64,000 bases of DNA from Arthrobacter stackebrandtii (lineage in GTDB: Bacteria > Actinomycetota > Actinomycetes > Actinomycetales > Micrococcaceae), in the NCBI RefSeq assembly GCF_017876675.1, contig NZ_JAGIOI010000001.1, positions 2,046,001 through 2,110,000 of the forward strand, given 5' to 3'. Positions 44,200-52,666 of the stretch are shown here, in pieces; position 1 is the stretch's first letter, and the number at the start of each line of letters is the position of its first letter. Under the pieces are notes generated by a model that was not told the origin of the DNA, did not search any database, and saw only the letters and a list, made by a program, of their open reading frames with translations. Both the position numbers and the translations under genes were made by a program.

Positions 44200-44556
44200 C
44201 TACCGGGTTTTCGCGTCGTTCTCCTCACGCCGGGCCTCGATGATGCGCCGCAGTGCGGCATCCGGCAGCTGGTGGTCCGCCGAGTAGTGGATGCTGCCGG
44301 TGGTTGTTTCAAAACCGTCCAGCACGTCGAGATTGTTGGCGACCACCACGCCGCTAAAGGGGTAGACCGACAGGAAGTTCCGGCCCCGCACCGTTGCGAT
44401 GAGGCCCTTGCCGCGGTAGACCAGCGCGGCCATGCCGTAGCTGGTGCCTTCCACCGCCTCTGGCGCGAGCTCCCGGCCAACCGCATACACGTGTTCCATC
44501 GCGGCGCGCTCGCCGCCGTCGAATTGGTTCAAGTAGTCGCTGACTTCAGTTCCCAT
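44200..44556 (-). CDS. DUF1801/YdhG-family small protein
   Basis: 118 residues. The sequence (YLNQFDGGERAAMEHVYAVGRELAPEA, then EGTSYGMAALVYRGKGLIATV, and FSGVVV) follows the DUF1801 pattern, which includes the Bacillus frataxin-like Fra/YdhG iron chaperones. Function here is not established. TACCAT lies six bases before the ATG, so the message may be leaderless; the promoter would oppose that of pyrE. Confidence 0.78.
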   Translation of the reverse strand: MGTEVSDYLNQFDGGERAAMEHVYAVGRELAPEAVEGTSYGMAALVYRGKGLIATVRGRNFLSVYPFSGVVVANNLDVLDGFETTTGSIHYSADHQLPDAALRRIIEARREENDAKTR

Positions 44557-44624
44557 GGTGTGATGGTACGCCCGTCGCCGTGCTGCGGTCCCGTGTTTCG
44601 CGCCGCACGGTGGCGGGCCGCCGT

Positions 44625-44630
44625 TAGAAT
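44625..44630 (+). promoter_or_regulatory. -10 element for leaderless pyrE transcription
   Basis: TAGAAT ends seven bases before the pyrE ATG and no ribosome site is present. In actinobacteria this spacing places the first transcribed base at the A of ATG. Confidence 0.5.
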
Positions 44631-44637
44631 GGAACCC

Positions 44638-45204
44638 ATGACTTCGACTCTCGCTGCCGACCGTGCCCGCCTCCTTGAACTGGTAAAGGAACTCGCCGTT
44701 GTCCGCGGCAAGGTGATCCTCTCCTCCGGCAAGGAGGCCGACTACTACATCGACTTGCGCCGCATCACGCTCCACCACGAGGCCTCGCGCCTCGCCGGCC
44801 GGGTCATGCTGGCCATGCTGGACGACGCCGGCATTGACTTTGAGACTGCCGGCGGCTTGACCATGGGTGCAGACCCGGTCGGCACGGCGCTGATGCATGC
44901 TGCAGGGGATGCCGGCCGCGCCATTGACGCGTTTGTCGTGCGCAAGGCGCAGAAGTCCTACGGCATGGGCCGCCAGGTCGAGGGCCCCGGCGTTGACGGT
45001 CGCAAGGTTGTTGTCCTGGAGGACACCTCCACCACCGGCGGCTCCGCGCTGACCGCCGTCGAGGGCGTGCGCAAGGCAGGCGGCAACATTCAGGCCGTGG
45101 CCGTCATCGTGGACCGCGACACCGGCGCCAAGGAGCGCATCGAAGCCGAAGCCAACGTGCCCTACCTGTTCATCTTCGGCAAGGACGAGCTCGGCCTTTC
45201 ATAG
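44638..45204 (+). CDS. pyrE: Orotate phosphoribosyltransferase
   Basis: 188 residues. The PRPP loop is VVVLEDTSTTGGSALTAV; YYIDLRRITLH and the catalytic Lys-rich loop VVRKAQKSYGMGRQVEGP are typical. It joins orotate with PRPP to give OMP in pyrimidine synthesis. The gene stands apart from other pyr genes and is followed by a dispersed repeat. Confidence 0.94.
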   Translation: MTSTLAADRARLLELVKELAVVRGKVILSSGKEADYYIDLRRITLHHEASRLAGRVMLAMLDDAGIDFETAGGLTMGADPVGTALMHAAGDAGRAIDAFVVRKAQKSYGMGRQVEGPGVDGRKVVVLEDTSTTGGSALTAVEGVRKAGGNIQAVAVIVDRDTGAKERIEAEANVPYLFIFGKDELGLS

Positions 45205-45213
45205 CCTCCACGC

Positions 45214-45262
45214 CTTCCCTCCGCTCGCAAACTCGCGGCGGGGCCCTCGGGCGTGTGGGCCC
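45214..45262. repeat. Single inverted copy of the repeat found at 35731-35893
   Basis: Read on the minus strand, this stretch matches the 57-bp unit: GTGTGGGCCC-type start (GGGCCCACACGCCCGAGGGC), then GAG...GCGAGCGGAGGGAAG. It lies just after the pyrE stop. The hairpin-forming ends are the best conserved. The two locations indicate a dispersed intergenic repeat family. Confidence 0.6.
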
Positions 45263-45360
45263 ACCGCGCTGCATTGATCCTCGCAAGCTCGGGCTGAAAC
45301 CCGGCGCGTGACTGCGCAGGAGGACTCCGCCGGGCCCAGCCACCATTTGAAAGGCCTGTT

Positions 45361-45987
45361 TTGTCGAAGCTGTATTTTCGCCACGGCGCCATGAATTCCG
45401 GCAAGTCAACGGGCCTGCTGCAGGCCGCGTTCAACTATGAGGAACGCGGCCAGCGGGTGCTGCTGGCCAAGCCCGGCGTGGACACGAAGGGCGAGACGTC
45501 CATCGTGTCCCGGCTGGGCGTGAGCCGCGAGGTGGACTTCCTGATCCCGCCTGGCGCCAACGCGCGGGACCTGTTCGCCGCCCAGGTGCGCGGCGACGAC
45601 CCCGACGCGCTGCTCAAGCACATGGACATGGCGCCGGTGGCGTGCCTGCTCGTGGACGAAGCCCAATTCCTGGACCCGGCCCAGGTCGACGACTTGTTCC
45701 GCATCGCAGTGCTCGACGGCGTCCCCGTCCTGGCCTACGGGCTGCGCACCGACTTCCGCACCCGCGCCTTCCCCGGCGCCGCCCGCCTGCTGGAAATCGC
45801 CCACTCGCTGGAGGAGCTCAAGACCATTTGCCGCTGCGGGCGCAAGGCCATGTTCAACACCCGCCGGGTGGGCAGCGAGATTGTTTTCGACGGCGACCAG
45901 GTCGCCATCGAGGGGGCCGAAGTCTGGTACGAATCGCTGTGCGGCAGCTGCTACCTCGAGGCATCCGGCGGAAAACTCGGTTCCTGA
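45361..45987 (+). CDS. tdk: Thymidine kinase
   Basis: 208 residues of the type II TK family. P-loop GAMNSGKST at the N-terminus, Walker B-like LLVDEAQFLD, and a zinc site made of Cys-Arg-Cys (about 159-161) and a later Cys-Gly-Ser-Cys. It phosphorylates thymidine for salvage. The start is a TTG at 45361 with AAAGG seven bases upstream; no ATG in the right place exists. Confidence 0.93.
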   Translation: MSKLYFRHGAMNSGKSTGLLQAAFNYEERGQRVLLAKPGVDTKGETSIVSRLGVSREVDFLIPPGANARDLFAAQVRGDDPDALLKHMDMAPVACLLVDEAQFLDPAQVDDLFRIAVLDGVPVLAYGLRTDFRTRAFPGAARLLEIAHSLEELKTICRCGRKAMFNTRRVGSEIVFDGDQVAIEGAEVWYESLCGSCYLEASGGKLGS

Positions 45988-46146
45988 CCGTTCCTTTTGG
46001 GGGTGTGGATAACCATCGGCCGGGCCCGGATTTACGCGGCAGAACGGCCATATCGGGGCAGGTTCTCCGCCAACGCGGTCTGCGCCGAACACTAGCCTGA
46101 CATTGTGGCGGGCGATTTGGACCCGCCTTGATGGAGGGGAACCGCC

Positions 46147-46929
46147 ATGTCACTACAACCGCCACCGCAGGGCCAGCCTGAATCCAAGGGGCCCCGCGGG
46201 CCGGCCCGCATGAAGAAGGGCGCACTGCCCTGGCTGCTGGCGGGCACCGGCCTGCTGGTGTTTGCGCTCATCGCAGGCGTCGCGCTGGGTGTCGCCGGCT
46301 CGTCCAGCGGAGTCAACTCCCGCCCGGTGGCCGGCTCCGACGCCAAGGCCGCCACCAGCGCCGGCACCTTCGGATTCGGCAGCCGTGGAAGGGTGCCCAT
46401 GGTCGACTCCGCTACCGCCATGGCGTCTTTTCAATACCCCGAGGGGTGGGTGCAGGGAGGCGAGGAATTCACCACCGTCAACAGTGACGGCACAGTTCCT
46501 GCGGAGGAATTCGTGGCATTGAACCGTTTCCTGGATGGCACCGCGCTGCTGTCTTACACGGCCGAAAAGCCGCTGGTGCAGCAGCCCACGCAGCAGCAGA
46601 TCCACGAGATCCTAGACCTGGGGCTCCGCAGCCAGCTGCAACTGCCGCAAGACCGCCTGGTCGAGCAGCGCAGCACCAGCGGGTTCGGGTGTGTGCAGGA
46701 CTTTGCCTACACCGAACGGCCGTCCATCCTCGAGCGGGACCACATGTACGGCTTCCGCTACGGCTACGGGTGCATGACCATCTCCGGGCCTATCCAGGGG
46801 GAGTACCTGGTGGCCATCGACGACACCGGGGTTCTCCACACGTTCATCGTCGAGGCGCTGCAGTTCGAGTGGGACGCCAGCCGGGAGTCCATGACGGCCA
46901 TCATCGATTCCTTCAAGCCAAGGCTGTGA
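46147..46929 (+). CDS. Membrane-anchored hypothetical secreted protein
   Basis: 260 residues. A Pro/Lys-rich cytoplasmic N-terminus (1-24) is followed by one transmembrane helix (about 26-50) and an external domain. The domain begins with a region (FQYPEGWVQGGEEF) like the lipoprotein LpqN/PsbP-type beta fold and has two Cys (in GFGCVQD and GYGCMTI) that could form a disulphide. AGGGGAACC lies before the ATG. No family could be assigned with confidence. Confidence 0.6.
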   Translation: MSLQPPPQGQPESKGPRGPARMKKGALPWLLAGTGLLVFALIAGVALGVAGSSSGVNSRPVAGSDAKAATSAGTFGFGSRGRVPMVDSATAMASFQYPEGWVQGGEEFTTVNSDGTVPAEEFVALNRFLDGTALLSYTAEKPLVQQPTQQQIHEILDLGLRSQLQLPQDRLVEQRSTSGFGCVQDFAYTERPSILERDHMYGFRYGYGCMTISGPIQGEYLVAIDDTGVLHTFIVEALQFEWDASRESMTAIIDSFKPRL

Positions 46930-47026
46930 CGGCCGCCATTTTCAAGCTCGACGCCGGACTCCGGCTCCCAGCGCCGGCGGGAGGTGTGCAGCCCGCGAGC
47001 CCGGGACGGGGCCGTTGCCGTGGACC

Positions 47027-47545
47027 TCAGGGCTCCAGGAGCCGCTGGAACATGAGGTGGTCCTGCCACTGGCCGGCGATCTTGAGATACTTTGGCGCCA
47101 GCCCGTACCTGCTGAAACCGTTCTTCGCCAGGACACGCTGCGAGGCGGAGTTGTGCAGCAGGGTTTCGGCCTGGAGCCGGTGCAGCCCAAGGCCGCCGGC
47201 GGCCAGCTCAACCGCCTCGGCAACGGCGGCAGTGGCCAGTCCGGAGCCGTTGAACGCCTCACCGACCCAGTAGCCCATCGCGGCAGACTGGAGCACGCCG
47301 CGGACAACCCCGTTGAGGTTCAGCCGCCCGGCCAAACCACCCTCCCGGGTGAGGATGACCAGCGGAACTGCCGTGCCGGCGTCGTGCGCATCCAAAAGGG
47401 TGCGGGCAATTCCAAGCTGCGCGGGCTCGGTGAAGAACTCGTCGGTTCGGACCGGGTCCCACGGCCGCAGGAACTCACGGTTCCGGCGCAGCAGTTCCGT
47501 AAGTTCGGCGACGTCGGCCAGTTCCAGCAGCCGGGTGGTGGCCAC
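47027..47545 (-). CDS. GNAT acetyltransferase (RimJ/RimL-like)
   Basis: 172 residues, starting with a GTG three bases after the HAD phosphatase stop. Family features: AELTELLRRNREFLRPWDP at the N-terminus, MGYWVGEAFNGSGLATAAV with the acetyl-CoA loop, and RVLAKNGFSRYGLAPKYLK near the end. Such enzymes acetylate N-terminal amines of ribosomal proteins or small molecules; the target is unknown. Confidence 0.87.
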   Translation of the reverse strand: MATTRLLELADVAELTELLRRNREFLRPWDPVRTDEFFTEPAQLGIARTLLDAHDAGTAVPLVILTREGGLAGRLNLNGVVRGVLQSAAMGYWVGEAFNGSGLATAAVAEAVELAAGGLGLHRLQAETLLHNSASQRVLAKNGFSRYGLAPKYLKIAGQWQDHLMFQRLLEP

Positions 47546-47548
47546 GGT

Positions 47549-48343
47549 CTACAAGTGGTCGAGCAGGTCGGCGACCGAGTTCAGCGCCTGGTTGGGGCGG
47601 AACGGGTAGGCGTCGACGTCGGCCGGCTGGGTGATGCCCGTGTAGACGAGGACTGTGTGCAGCCCGGCTTCCATGCCCGCGATGATGTCGGTGTCCATGC
47701 GGTCCCCGATCATGGCGGTGGTTTCCGAATGGGCCTGGATGCGGTTCATGGCGGAACGGAACATCATGGGGTTCGGCTTGCCCACGATGTACGGCTCGCG
47801 GCCCGTGGCCTTGGTGATGAGCGCGGCGACGGCGCCGGTGGCCGGCAGCGGGCCCTCGCGGGACGGGCCTGTGGCGTCGGGGTTGGTGCAGATAAAGCGT
47901 GCGCCGTCGCCAATGAGGCGGATGGCCTGGGTGATGGCCTCGAATGAGTAGGTGCGGGTCTCGCCGAGCACCACGTAGTCGGGCTTCTGGTCGGTCAGGA
48001 TGAAGCCGGCCTCGTGCAGCGCCGTCGTCAATCCGGCCTCGCCGATGACAAAGGCGCGCCCGCCGGGCAGCTGCGACTTCAGGAACTGGGCAGTGGCCAG
48101 GGCCGACGTCCACAGGTTTTCCTCGGGGACTTCCAACCCGGAGGCCTTCAGGCGGGCGGCGAGGTCGCGCGGGGTGAAGATGGAGTTGTTGGTCAGCACC
48201 AGGAAGCGCTTGGAGGTGTCAACCCAGCGCTGGATCAATTCGGCCGCACCGGGGACGGCCTTGTTTTCGTGGACCAGGACGCCGTCCATGTCGGTGAGCC
48301 AGCATTCAATGTCAGCGGGCTGGCGGTCAATCTGGGTGCTCAT
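47549..48343 (-). CDS. HAD-IIA family phosphatase (NagD-like)
   Basis: 264 residues. Motif I is WLTDMDGVLVHE with the nucleophile Asp, motif II VLTNNS, motif III Lys in GKPNPMMF, and motif IV GDRMDTDI. The cap between motifs II and III is of the C2 type. It probably dephosphorylates a small sugar or nucleotide phosphate. AGGAGA lies before the ATG. A GNAT gene follows in the same operon. Confidence 0.9.
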   Translation of the reverse strand: MSTQIDRQPADIECWLTDMDGVLVHENKAVPGAAELIQRWVDTSKRFLVLTNNSIFTPRDLAARLKASGLEVPEENLWTSALATAQFLKSQLPGGRAFVIGEAGLTTALHEAGFILTDQKPDYVVLGETRTYSFEAITQAIRLIGDGARFICTNPDATGPSREGPLPATGAVAALITKATGREPYIVGKPNPMMFRSAMNRIQAHSETTAMIGDRMDTDIIAGMEAGLHTVLVYTGITQPADVDAYPFRPNQALNSVADLLDHL

Positions 48344-48427
48344 GGGTCTCCTCGTGATGGTTCAGGGTTCCAGTCTTGCAGAAAACCGCGTCCGCCCAGA
48401 AGTGTGTTCAGAAGTGCGTAAAGTTGA

Positions 48428-49108
48428 ATGGTGACTACAACCGGTGAAACCCCTGCCCCTGACGCACCAGACACCCCGGAATTCCCGGAATTGCACCACG
48501 AGGTGGGCGTCGGCCCATGGGAGGGCGAACTGCCTGAGGGGGATCACTGGGACCCCGAACTACTGGCCAACGGCGACCGCCGCAACGTCCTGGACGAGTA
48601 CCGGTACTGGACCATGGAGGCGATTGTCGCCGAGCTGGACACGCGCCGCCACGACTTCCATGTCGCCATTGAAAACTGGCAGCATGACATGAACATCGGC
48701 ACCGTGGTGCGCACCGCCAACGCGTTCCTCGCCAAGGAGGTCCACATCATTGGCCGGCGGCGGTGGAACAAGCGCGGCGCCATGGTCACCGACCGCTACC
48801 AGCACGTCCGCCACCACCCCACGGTTGAGGACTTTGTCACCTGGGCGAAGGGCGAGGGCTTGGCGATCATCGGCATCGACATCTTCCCGGACTCGGAGCA
48901 GCTGGAGACCTACGAGCTGCCCCGCAACTGCGTCTTCGTGTTCGGTCAGGAAGGGCCGGGGCTCAGCGACGAGGTCCACGCTGCGGCGGAAACCACGCTC
49001 TCCATTGAACAGTTCGGCTCCACCCGCTCCATCAACGCCGCATCCGCCGCGGGAATTGCCATGCACGCCTGGATCCGCCGGCACGTGTTCAACCAGCGAG
49101 TGGGTTAG
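48428..49108 (+). CDS. SpoU-family RNA 2'-O-methyltransferase
   Basis: 226 residues. SPOUT knot motifs are present: NIGTVVRTANAF, FVFGQEGPGLSDE and GSTRSINAASAAGIAMHAW. It methylates a ribose in tRNA or rRNA with S-adenosylmethionine; the site is unknown. Two starts compete: ATG at 48428, or GTG at 48431, which lies six bases after TAAAGT and would make a leaderless message. Confidence 0.9.
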   Translation: MVTTTGETPAPDAPDTPEFPELHHEVGVGPWEGELPEGDHWDPELLANGDRRNVLDEYRYWTMEAIVAELDTRRHDFHVAIENWQHDMNIGTVVRTANAFLAKEVHIIGRRRWNKRGAMVTDRYQHVRHHPTVEDFVTWAKGEGLAIIGIDIFPDSEQLETYELPRNCVFVFGQEGPGLSDEVHAAAETTLSIEQFGSTRSINAASAAGIAMHAWIRRHVFNQRVG

Positions 49109-49155
49109 CCGGGAATATCACGGCCAGTGTCCGCTGGCACTGACACTGCACCGCT

Positions 49156-49228
49156 CGTCTATGACGCAGTAGTTGCCGTGGAATGCGCTTTCTACCGCGG
49201 ATTTGATGCAACAACTGCGTCATAGACG
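49156..49228. terminator. Long inverted repeat between the SpoU and fba genes
   Basis: Arms of 21 bases (49156-49176 and 49208-49228) pair except at one position over a 31-base loop. The arm carries GCAGTAGTTGC / GCAACAACTGC, a core closely shared with the hairpin at 56461-56518. It follows the SpoU gene in the same direction and has no T-run. The remaining 200 bp to fba contain its promoter. Confidence 0.7.
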
Positions 49229-49337
49229 GGAGGCGGAAGGTGCCCGGGGCGGGTCGGACGCGCAAGGTGACGTGTCCGGCGTCGTGCCTGGAAGGGCAGG
49301 GAAGAAAGTCCAAAGGCTGGGCGGTAACTTCATGTTC

Positions 49338-49366
49338 TTCGAGACTTTGGGCGCACTCGCTAGAAT
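49338..49366 (+). promoter_or_regulatory. Predicted fba promoter
   Basis: TTCGAG (49338-49343), a 17-base spacer and TAGAAT (49361-49366). Transcription would start near 49373 and leave a leader of about 60 bases before fba, with TAGGAG as ribosome site. Confidence 0.5.
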
Positions 49367-49434
49367 GGGAGAAGTCATGCGGGAGCTGGCCTGTTGCCAG
49401 ACTCTTTGTATCATTCAGCCCATAGGAGCTTTTA

Positions 49435-50457
<1,023 letters not shown>

Positions 50458-50883
50458 ATGTCTGACGATTTCCGCAAGAACCTCCTCGGCCCGGAGCCCA
50501 CGCTGCTCCCGGCCGAGGAGGAGGTCCAGGCCCGCCTGGACGCCGGGGACGAGGCCGTTGATTTGGCCGCCGCGAACCCGACGTCCTCGCTGTTGTGGGC
50601 CATCCTGGCCGACGAGGCGTTCGCCGAAGGTCGCACCATCGAGTCCTACGCCTATGCCCGCACCGGCTACCACCGCGGCCTGGACTCGCTCCGCCGCAAC
50701 GGCTGGCGCGGCGTGGGCGAGGTCCCGTACTCGCATGAGGGCAACCGCGGATTCCTGCGTGCGCTCTATGCGCTGGGCCGTGCCGCGGGTGCCATCGGCG
50801 AAGCTGATGAGGCTGAGCGGATCGCCACGTTCCTGAACGACTCCGATCCGGCCGCCACGGCCGCGATTGAGGCCGCTCTGTAG
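50458..50883 (+). CDS. DUF3151 family protein
   Basis: 141 residues, acidic, helical, without signal peptide. The sequence NLLGPEPTLLPAEEE and SYAYARTGYHRGLDSLRRNGWRG is characteristic of DUF3151, a family often found directly after fba in actinobacteria. Its ATG follows the fba stop with no gap, so it is translationally coupled. Function unknown; a link to aldolase or central carbon flow is suggested only by position. Confidence 0.85.
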   Translation: MSDDFRKNLLGPEPTLLPAEEEVQARLDAGDEAVDLAAANPTSSLLWAILADEAFAEGRTIESYAYARTGYHRGLDSLRRNGWRGVGEVPYSHEGNRGFLRALYALGRAAGAIGEADEAERIATFLNDSDPAATAAIEAAL

Positions 50884-50903
50884 CGTTCCGCTGTTTCAAC
50901 GGG

Positions 50904-50971
50904 AAATGACACCGATCCCGCTTTCTGACACCGAGATATCGGCCTCAGAAAGCGGGATCGGTGTCATTTTT
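50904..50971. terminator. Two-way terminator with a 25-bp perfect stem
   Basis: Arms of 25 bases (50904-50928 and 50945-50969) pair perfectly, with AAA at one end and TTTTT at the other. The 16-base loop holds a further CCGA-GATA-TCGG dyad. It lies between the convergent DUF3151 and DUF2249 genes and has the T-run expected on the plus strand. Confidence 0.85.
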
Positions 50972-51003
50972 GCATGGGTAGGTGCGTGCGTGGTCGGTGG
51001 GAG

Positions 51004-51777
51004 CTAGTTGCGGACCATGCTCAGCTTCCACAGCTCCGGGCCGTCCTCCACGTAGGAGACCTCGAACTTGCCGGGCGAGCGCTGCTCCAGCTGGGCCAGC
51101 AGGGGCAGCGGGTTGTGGTTGGCCACCAGCAGGATGCCCTTGCCTGTGTTCAGGCCCTCCAGTGCGCCGAAAATGGTGGCGTGGCGGATCGCGTGCGGGA
51201 TGACGCGGGTGTCGAGTTCGGCCAGGCCGGGCTCGTCGTGCCCGCCACAGGCGCAGCCGCCCGACGCCGGAGTTTGGGTTTCTCCCGGTGCACCGGCTTC
51301 TGCGGGGGCCGGCTTGGGCAGCAGGTCTGCGAGGGACACAGCGGTGTTTTGTGCCAGTGCCGGCAGGATCAGCTCCGTGGCCTCGGCGATGAAGGCCGTG
51401 GCCGCTTCCAGCAGGCGGCCGCCCGCGTTGACCATCTTGACCGGGGCTTCCTGGACTTCCAGGGCCTTGGCTGCGGACACGATCCGCTCATTGTGGCCCG
51501 TGGCGACCTTCGCCAGGACCCGAGACTCGGTGCTGGCGCCATGTTCCGGGAAGGCACCTGCCAAGGCGCCGGAGAGGGGAATGAGTTCCTTCTCGACAAA
51601 ATCTACGAGTGCGCCCTGGTCGGACTGGGCCAGTTCGGCGGCTGACGCGTTGCCGGCTGCTGCCACAAGATTGCCGTTCAGAGTGCCCAGCGTTCCGGCG
51701 ACTTCCGCCAGCCGGGTGCGGGCAGCTTCCAGTGAAGCGGCCTCGGCGGATGAGGAGGCAAGAACAAGATTATTCAC
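51004..51777 (-). CDS. DUF2249-domain protein of the nitrite reductase locus
   Basis: 257 residues from a GTG with AAAGG upstream. The last 75 residues form a DUF2249 domain (ELDTRVIPHAIRHATIFGAL, ANHNPLPLLAQLEQR, WKLSMVR). The N-terminal 150 residues are helical and could be a hemerythrin-like bundle, though the His pattern is weak. Between them lies Gly-Gly-Cys-Ala-Cys-Gly-Gly-His, a possible metal site. DUF2249 proteins often accompany NO and nitrite metabolism genes. It is divergent from the regulator with overlapping promoters. Confidence 0.78.
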   Translation of the reverse strand: MNNLVLASSSAEAASLEAARTRLAEVAGTLGTLNGNLVAAAGNASAAELAQSDQGALVDFVEKELIPLSGALAGAFPEHGASTESRVLAKVATGHNERIVSAAKALEVQEAPVKMVNAGGRLLEAATAFIAEATELILPALAQNTAVSLADLLPKPAPAEAGAPGETQTPASGGCACGGHDEPGLAELDTRVIPHAIRHATIFGALEGLNTGKGILLVANHNPLPLLAQLEQRSPGKFEVSYVEDGPELWKLSMVRN

Positions 51778-51814
51778 GGGAAAACCTTTCGTAGCGCCAC
51801 GATCTCGGTGTGAA

Positions 51815-51856
51815 TGGAGATTCTGCGATTATATTACTACACTTAATTCCGTGGAA
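51815..51856. promoter_or_regulatory. Overlapping divergent promoters of the nitrite reductase locus
   Basis: On the minus strand, TTCCAC (51856-51851), 17 bases, and a perfect TATAAT (51833-51828) face the DUF2249 gene. On the plus strand, TGGAGA (51815-51820), 17 bases, and TACACT (51838-51843) face the regulator, whose GTG follows after seven bases. The two -10 boxes are four bases apart, so both promoters cannot be occupied at once, and one bound protein could control both. The region is strikingly AT-rich. Confidence 0.6.
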
Positions 51857-52666
51857 AATAAAAGCGTCACATCGCTGCCCCAGGGACCCAAGCCCAGCCG
51901 CGTCGAGCCGGTTGCGCCCATTTCCAAGGCCCGTGCGGCCATCCTGGCCTATCTCCGTGAAATTCCGGACACGCTCAGCGTCGAGCAGCTGGCGGCCCGC
52001 ACCGGCCAGCATGCCAACACGGTGCGGGAACACTTGGAGGCGCTCGTCTCTGACGGCCATGCCACCAAGACAGCTGCGCCCCGCGAGGGGCGGGGCAGGC
52101 CTGCATGGTTGTACGAGGCCGCCACTGTTCCCTCCGGCCCCGTGGGCTATGCCGCCCTGGCTGTGGCCCTGGCCCAGCACATTGCCGCCACCAGTTCCAA
52201 CCCCGCAGCCGAAGGTGAGGATGCCGGCCGCACCTGGGCCCGGGCCCTCCCCAAGAGTGGAAAGGCATCGGGGGGTGCGCGAGCCGGCACGAAGGTGCCA
52301 GGGCGCTCCGGTGTGGCGGCGTCCGGGGCCGCGCCCGCAGAAGCATCCCCAGCAGTACCCGCCACTGTCGCCCCGGCGGCGGCCAAGGCGGCCCGCGGCC
52401 GCGTCGTCTCGGCGCTTGGCCAGGCCGGGTTTGGCGTGCAGGGCAACCGGGACGCCACGGAGCTGACGCTGACCACGTGCCCCATCGTGGAGGCCGCGCG
52501 CGAGAACCCCGAGGTGGTGTGCGCCGTGCACCTGGGCCTGGCGAAGGAGCTGCTGGCCGACACCGGCCTGCCGGAGGACGGCGTGAGGCTGCTCCCGTTT
52601 GCCGGCCCCGGATTCTGCACGCTGCACCTCCCGGCCGCCGGCCCCGCCGCAAGCGGCACGGAGTGA
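51851..52666 (+). CDS. Winged-helix regulator with three conserved-type cysteines (SufR-like)
   Basis: 271 residues. An N-terminal winged helix (about 26-90; TLSVEQLAARTGQHANTVRE and the wing RGRPAWLY) is followed by an Ala/Pro linker and a C-terminal region with Cys210 (TTCPIVEAA), Cys224 (VVCAVHLGL) and Cys256 (GFCTLHL). That order and spacing recall SufR-type regulators, where the cysteines hold an Fe-S cluster. An Fe-S switch for O2 or NO would suit the nitrite reductase genes downstream. The GTG at 51851 is set by the leaderless promoter; the frame is open far upstream, which is misleading. The stop overlaps the next gene. Confidence 0.8.
   Translation: MENKSVTSLPQGPKPSRVEPVAPISKARAAILAYLREIPDTLSVEQLAARTGQHANTVREHLEALVSDGHATKTAAPREGRGRPAWLYEAATVPSGPVGYAALAVALAQHIAATSSNPAAEGEDAGRTWARALPKSGKASGGARAGTKVPGRSGVAASGAAPAEASPAVPATVAPAAAKAARGRVVSALGQAGFGVQGNRDATELTLTTCPIVEAARENPEVVCAVHLGLAKELLADTGLPEDGVRLLPFAGPGFCTLHLPAAGPAASGTE

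Noticed and set aside
51068-51850. Upstream extension of the nitrite regulator frame over the DUF2249 gene
   Set aside because: The frame is open by chance of base composition. The divergent gene and the leaderless promoter fix the regulator start at 51851.
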